This document shows positions 36,576 to 39,515 of a stretch of 39,515 nucleotides of DNA, in pieces; the stretch's first letter is position 1, and each line of letters starts with the position of its first letter. The notes below the pieces were generated by a model that had not been told where the DNA came from, did no database searches, and saw nothing but the letters and a program-made list of their open reading frames with translations. A program made the translations under genes and the position numbers. This DNA comes from Xenorhabdus khoisanae (GTDB taxonomy: Bacteria; Pseudomonadota; Gammaproteobacteria; Enterobacterales; Enterobacteriaceae): positions 1-39,515 of the forward strand of contig NZ_LFCV01000008.1 of NCBI RefSeq assembly GCF_001037465.1. Direction: 5' to 3'.

Positions 36576-39149
36576 ATGCGTCTGGATCGTCTTACCAATA
36601 AATTCCAGCTTGCTCTCGCTGACGCCCAATCCCTCGCATTAGGGCGTGATAATCAATTCATTGAACCTATCCACTTGATGAGCGCATTGCTCAATCAAGA
36701 GGGTGGCTCTGTTCGTCCTTTATTGGCATCAGCAGGGGTGGATACGGATAGCTTTAATAAGCAACTTAATCAGGCTCTGAACCGATTGCCAAAAGTAGAG
36801 GGCAATGGTGGGGATGTTCAGGTATCCAATGAGCTGGGGCGTTATTTAAACCTGTGTGACAAACTTTCGCAAAAAGCAGGTGATAACTTTATTTCTTCTG
36901 AACTCTTTGTTCTGGCAGCGATAGAAGAACGTGGAACATTAAGTGACATACTGAAAGCTGTTGGGGCAAACAAAGATAAAATCACTAAGGCAATAGAACA
37001 AATGCGTGGTGGTGAAAACGTGAATGATCAAGGCGCAGAAGATCAGCGCCAGGCATTAAAGAAATATACAATTGATCTGACTGAACGTGCTGAACAAGGC
37101 AAATTAGACCCTGTTATTGGGCGTGACGAAGAAATTCGTCGCACAATTCAGGTATTGCAGCGTAGAACTAAAAACAATCCCGTTCTTATTGGCGAACCGG
37201 GTGTTGGGAAAACAGCCATTGTTGAAGGTTTGGCACAGCGTATTGTTAACGGTGAAGTTCCTGAGGGATTGAAAAACAAACGTGTTTTGTCCCTTGATAT
37301 GGGCGCGCTGTTGGCGGGTGCGAAATACCGCGGTGAATTTGAAGAACGTTTGAAAGGTGTTTTGAACGATCTCGCCAAACAGGAAGGCTCAGTTATCCTG
37401 TTTATTGATGAATTGCATACCATGGTCGGAGCGGGTAAAGCTGAGGGTGCAATGGATGCCGGTAACATGCTGAAGCCCGCTCTGGCTCGTGGTGAACTGC
37501 ATTGTGTTGGTGCGACGACATTGGATGAATATCGGCAGTACATTGAAAAGGATGCCGCCTTGGAGCGTCGTTTCCAAAAGATTTACGTCGCAGAGCCTAC
37601 TGTTGAAGACACCATTGCTATTCTGCGTGGGCTCAAAGAACGTTATGAATTGCATCATCATGTACAGATTACCGACCCGGCAATCGTTGCGGCAGCAACA
37701 TTATCTCATCGCTATATTTCCGATCGTATGCTGCCTGATAAAGCAATTGATTTGATTGATGAAGCAGGGGCAAGCCTGCGTATGCAGATGGATTCTAAAC
37801 CAGAAGCATTGGATCGTCTGGAACGCCGTGTTATTCAATTAAAGCTTGAACAGCAGGCACTGAAAAAAGAGTCTGATGATGCCAGTAAGAAACGCTTAGA
37901 AATGCTGAATGAAGAATTGGCGGAAAAAGAGCGTGAATACTCTGAACTGGAAGAAGAGTGGAAAGCTGAGAAAGCAGAACTTAGTGGTACTCAGAATATC
38001 AAGGCTGAGTTAGAACATGCACGTATTGAGTTAGAAAAAGCTCGCCGTAGTGGTGACTTGGCCAAAATGTCTGAAATTCAGTACGGAAAAATTCCAGAAT
38101 TGGAAAAACGTCTGACAGCGGCAACAGCAGCAGAAAATCGTCATATGAAACTGCTGCGTAATAAAGTCACAGATGCTGAAATTGCTGAAATACTTGCTCG
38201 TTGGACAGGAATTCCTGTTTCCAGAATGTTGGAGAGTGAAAAAGACAAATTGCTGCGCATGGAGCAAGAATTACATAAACGTGTTATCGGGCAAAATGAA
38301 GCTGTGGATGCCGTATCGAATGCAATTCGTCGTAGCAGAGCGGGATTATCTGATCCTAATCGTCCAATTGGCTCTTTTATGTTCTTAGGGCCGACTGGGG
38401 TTGGTAAAACAGAATTGTGTAAGGCGCTGGCTAATTTCTTATTCGACAGTGATGATGCCATGGTGCGCATCGATATGTCGGAATTTATGGAAAAACACGC
38501 CGTTTCAAGATTAGTAGGCGCTCCTCCAGGATATGTTGGATACGAAGAAGGTGGTTATCTGACAGAAGCTGTACGCCGTCGTCCCTATTCTGTCATCTTG
38601 CTGGATGAAGTAGAGAAAGCACACCCAGATGTTTTCAATATATTGTTGCAGGTATTGGATGATGGTCGTTTGACCGATGGTCAGGGAAGAACGGTTGATT
38701 TTCGTAATACGGTTGTGATTATGACCTCTAACTTAGGTTCAGATATGATTCAGGAGCGTTTTGGTTCACTGGATTATATAGGAATGAAAGATATGGTGAT
38801 GGAAGTAGTTGGTCATCATTTCAGACCTGAGTTTATTAACCGTGTTGATGAAGTCGTTGTATTCCATCCATTAGGAAAGGAACATTTAACATCTATTGCG
38901 AAGATTCAATTGCAACGTTTATATCAGCGTCTGGAAGAACGAGGTTATCAGGTTACAATGACACCTTCTGCATTGGAGAAACTGAGTGAAGCTGGTTTTG
39001 ATCCTGTATATGGTGCTCGTCCATTAAAACGCGCTATTCAGCAAGAAATTGAAAATCCACTGGCTCAACAAATTCTTTCTGGCAAGTTAATTCCGGGCAA
39101 ATTGGTGACCTTGGAGCTGGAAAATAACCGTATTGTTGCAATGCAATAA
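36576..39149 (+). CDS. clpB: ClpB disaggregase (Hsp104-type AAA+ chaperone)
   Basis: Hexameric ATPase that works with DnaK to extract and refold aggregated proteins after heat stress. The 857 residues match E. coli ClpB. The N-terminal domain (about 1-145) binds aggregates. AAA-1 has Walker A GEPGVGKT (about 206-213) and Walker [11 protein letters not shown]. The coiled-coil M domain runs about 410-525. AAA-2 has Walker A GPTGVGKT (about 605-612), Walker [12 protein letters not shown] and sensor NLGSD. Val149 is encoded by GTG at 37020 in the context [12 protein letters not shown], the same codon E. coli uses to start the shorter ClpB isoform. GGAGG precedes the main ATG. Confidence 0.98.
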   Translation: MRLDRLTNKFQLALADAQSLALGRDNQFIEPIHLMSALLNQEGGSVRPLLASAGVDTDSFNKQLNQALNRLPKVEGNGGDVQVSNELGRYLNLCDKLSQKAGDNFISSELFVLAAIEERGTLSDILKAVGANKDKITKAIEQMRGGENVNDQGAEDQRQALKKYTIDLTERAEQGKLDPVIGRDEEIRRTIQVLQRRTKNNPVLIGEPGVGKTAIVEGLAQRIVNGEVPEGLKNKRVLSLDMGALLAGAKYRGEFEERLKGVLNDLAKQEGSVILFIDELHTMVGAGKAEGAMDAGNMLKPALARGELHCVGATTLDEYRQYIEKDAALERRFQKIYVAEPTVEDTIAILRGLKERYELHHHVQITDPAIVAAATLSHRYISDRMLPDKAIDLIDEAGASLRMQMDSKPEALDRLERRVIQLKLEQQALKKESDDASKKRLEMLNEELAEKEREYSELEEEWKAEKAELSGTQNIKAELEHARIELEKARRSGDLAKMSEIQYGKIPELEKRLTAATAAENRHMKLLRNKVTDAEIAEILARWTGIPVSRMLESEKDKLLRMEQELHKRVIGQNEAVDAVSNAIRRSRAGLSDPNRPIGSFMFLGPTGVGKTELCKALANFLFDSDDAMVRIDMSEFMEKHAVSRLVGAPPGYVGYEEGGYLTEAVRRRPYSVILLDEVEKAHPDVFNILLQVLDDGRLTDGQGRTVDFRNTVVIMTSNLGSDMIQERFGSLDYIGMKDMVMEVVGHHFRPEFINRVDEVVVFHPLGKEHLTSIAKIQLQRLYQRLEERGYQVTMTPSALEKLSEAGFDPVYGARPLKRAIQQEIENPLAQQILSGKLIPGKLVTLELENNRIVAMQ

Positions 39150-39164
39150 TACGGTTTACTTAGA

Positions 39165-39231
39165 GCCTCTTTTAGTTAAAGAGGCAATGAAGATAAAAAG
39201 AGGTGGAAAAAACACCTCTTTTTTCTTTTTG
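39165..39231 (+). terminator. Tandem terminators after clpB
   Basis: Two hairpins follow the stop. GCCTCTTT/AAAGAGGC (39165-39172 and 39178-39185) has no T tail. AAAAGAGGTG/CACCTCTTTT (39196-39205 and 39213-39222) runs into TTTTCTTTTT and is a strong Rho-independent terminator. Together they insulate clpB from the rrn promoters. Confidence 0.9.
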
Positions 39232-39286
39232 TAGACTAATAAAACATCGAATTAAGCTGTTTTGGGCGATAAGTAAGCGGCTGAGC

Positions 39287-39515
39287 ATTTTTTTTAAAAT
39301 AACTGTTGCCAGTATCACAAAAGTCCCTATAATGCGCATCCGTTGTCACGACAAACACACAAACCTGTCGAGATGACAAAGTGAAAGGCCTTGAAAAATA
39401 AGGCTTGACACTTGAGGCGAAAGGCGTAAGATACGCAGCCTCGCAACCGGGAAGAGAACTGCCGGTTGCCAACGCTCTTTAACAATTTAATCAGACAATC
39501 TGTGTGGGCACTCGC
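39287..39515 (+). promoter_or_regulatory. rrn operon promoters P1 and P2 and leader (boxB-boxA)
   Basis: P1 is -35 TTGCCA (39306-39311), 16 bp, -10 TATAAT (39328-39333), with a GC-rich discriminator GCGC. An A/T tract directly upstream (about 39287-39303) fits an UP element. P2 is -35 TTGACA (39405-39410), 16 bp, -10 TAAGAT (39427-39432). The leader then has a boxB-like hairpin CAACCGG/CCGGTTG (39444-39450 and 39462-39468) and boxA, CGCTCTTTAACA (39473-39484). These assemble the antitermination complex for rRNA. clpB followed by an rrn operon matches E. coli rrnG. The 16S gene begins beyond the window. Confidence 0.92.

Overview
The window looks like chromosomal core DNA from an AT-rich member of the Enterobacterales. 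Protein sequences and local gene order are very close to those I remember from Escherichia coli, but codon use and intergenic regions are clearly AT-richer. Together with the missing neighbours listed below, this suggests the Xenorhabdus/Photorhabdus side of the Morganellaceae. That placement is inference; no 16S sequence is inside the window, which ends in an rrn leader. I see no insertion sequence, prophage, CRISPR array, toxin-antitoxin pair or defence island.

Layout. (1) 1-7964: dinB (SOS polymerase IV), pepD on the minus strand, then gpt, frsA, crl, proB and proA. This is the E. coli pepD-gpt-frsA-crl-(phoE)-proBA block without phoE. (2) 8128-12681: aroL alone behind tandem TyrR-like boxes, then the lysophospholipid pair aas-lplT and pncC. 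(3) 12784-18406: recA with a textbook LexA box, a gap where recX would be expected, alaS, csrA, then a tRNA-Ser(GCU) and four identical tRNA-Arg(ACG) genes in tandem. (4) 18559-20796: gshA (TTG start), the small RNA micA on the minus strand, and luxS. (5) 21292-23433: yfjD and ypjD on the minus strand, divergent from ffh. (6) 23684-27206: ffh, then rpsP-rimM-trmD-rplS. (7) 27290-28633: a DcuB-type C4-dicarboxylate carrier, placed where E. coli has yfiLRNB. (8) 29186-32809: aroF-tyrA convergent with pheA, which is preceded by a complete pheL attenuator. (9) 33058-39149: raiA and bamD on the minus strand with an 11-copy octamer repeat between them, then rluD, pgeF and clpB with a sigma-32-type promoter. 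(10) 39300-39515: tandem rrn P1/P2 promoters and the boxB-boxA leader of a ribosomal RNA operon whose 16S gene lies beyond the window.

How the genes work together. Aromatic amino-acid synthesis is well represented: aroF makes the first intermediate, aroL phosphorylates shikimate, and tyrA and pheA split chorismate toward Tyr and Phe. Three control devices are visible: TyrR boxes at aroL and at aroF, and ribosome-mediated attenuation at pheA. DNA damage response (dinB, recA), translation and ribosome maturation (alaS, rpsP, rimM, trmD, rplS, rluD, raiA, tRNAs, rrn) and envelope maintenance (aas-lplT, bamD, pgeF, micA) make up most of the rest.

I found no previously undescribed multi-gene system. 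The points most worth a second look are the octamer repeat array upstream of raiA, the recX gap with a possible remnant, the amplified tRNA-Arg array, the tandem TyrR boxes around a 16-bp palindrome at aroL, a possible SD-sequestering hairpin pair in the recA leader, an orphan minus-strand terminator between csrA and the tRNAs, and the dcuB-for-yfiLRNB swap.
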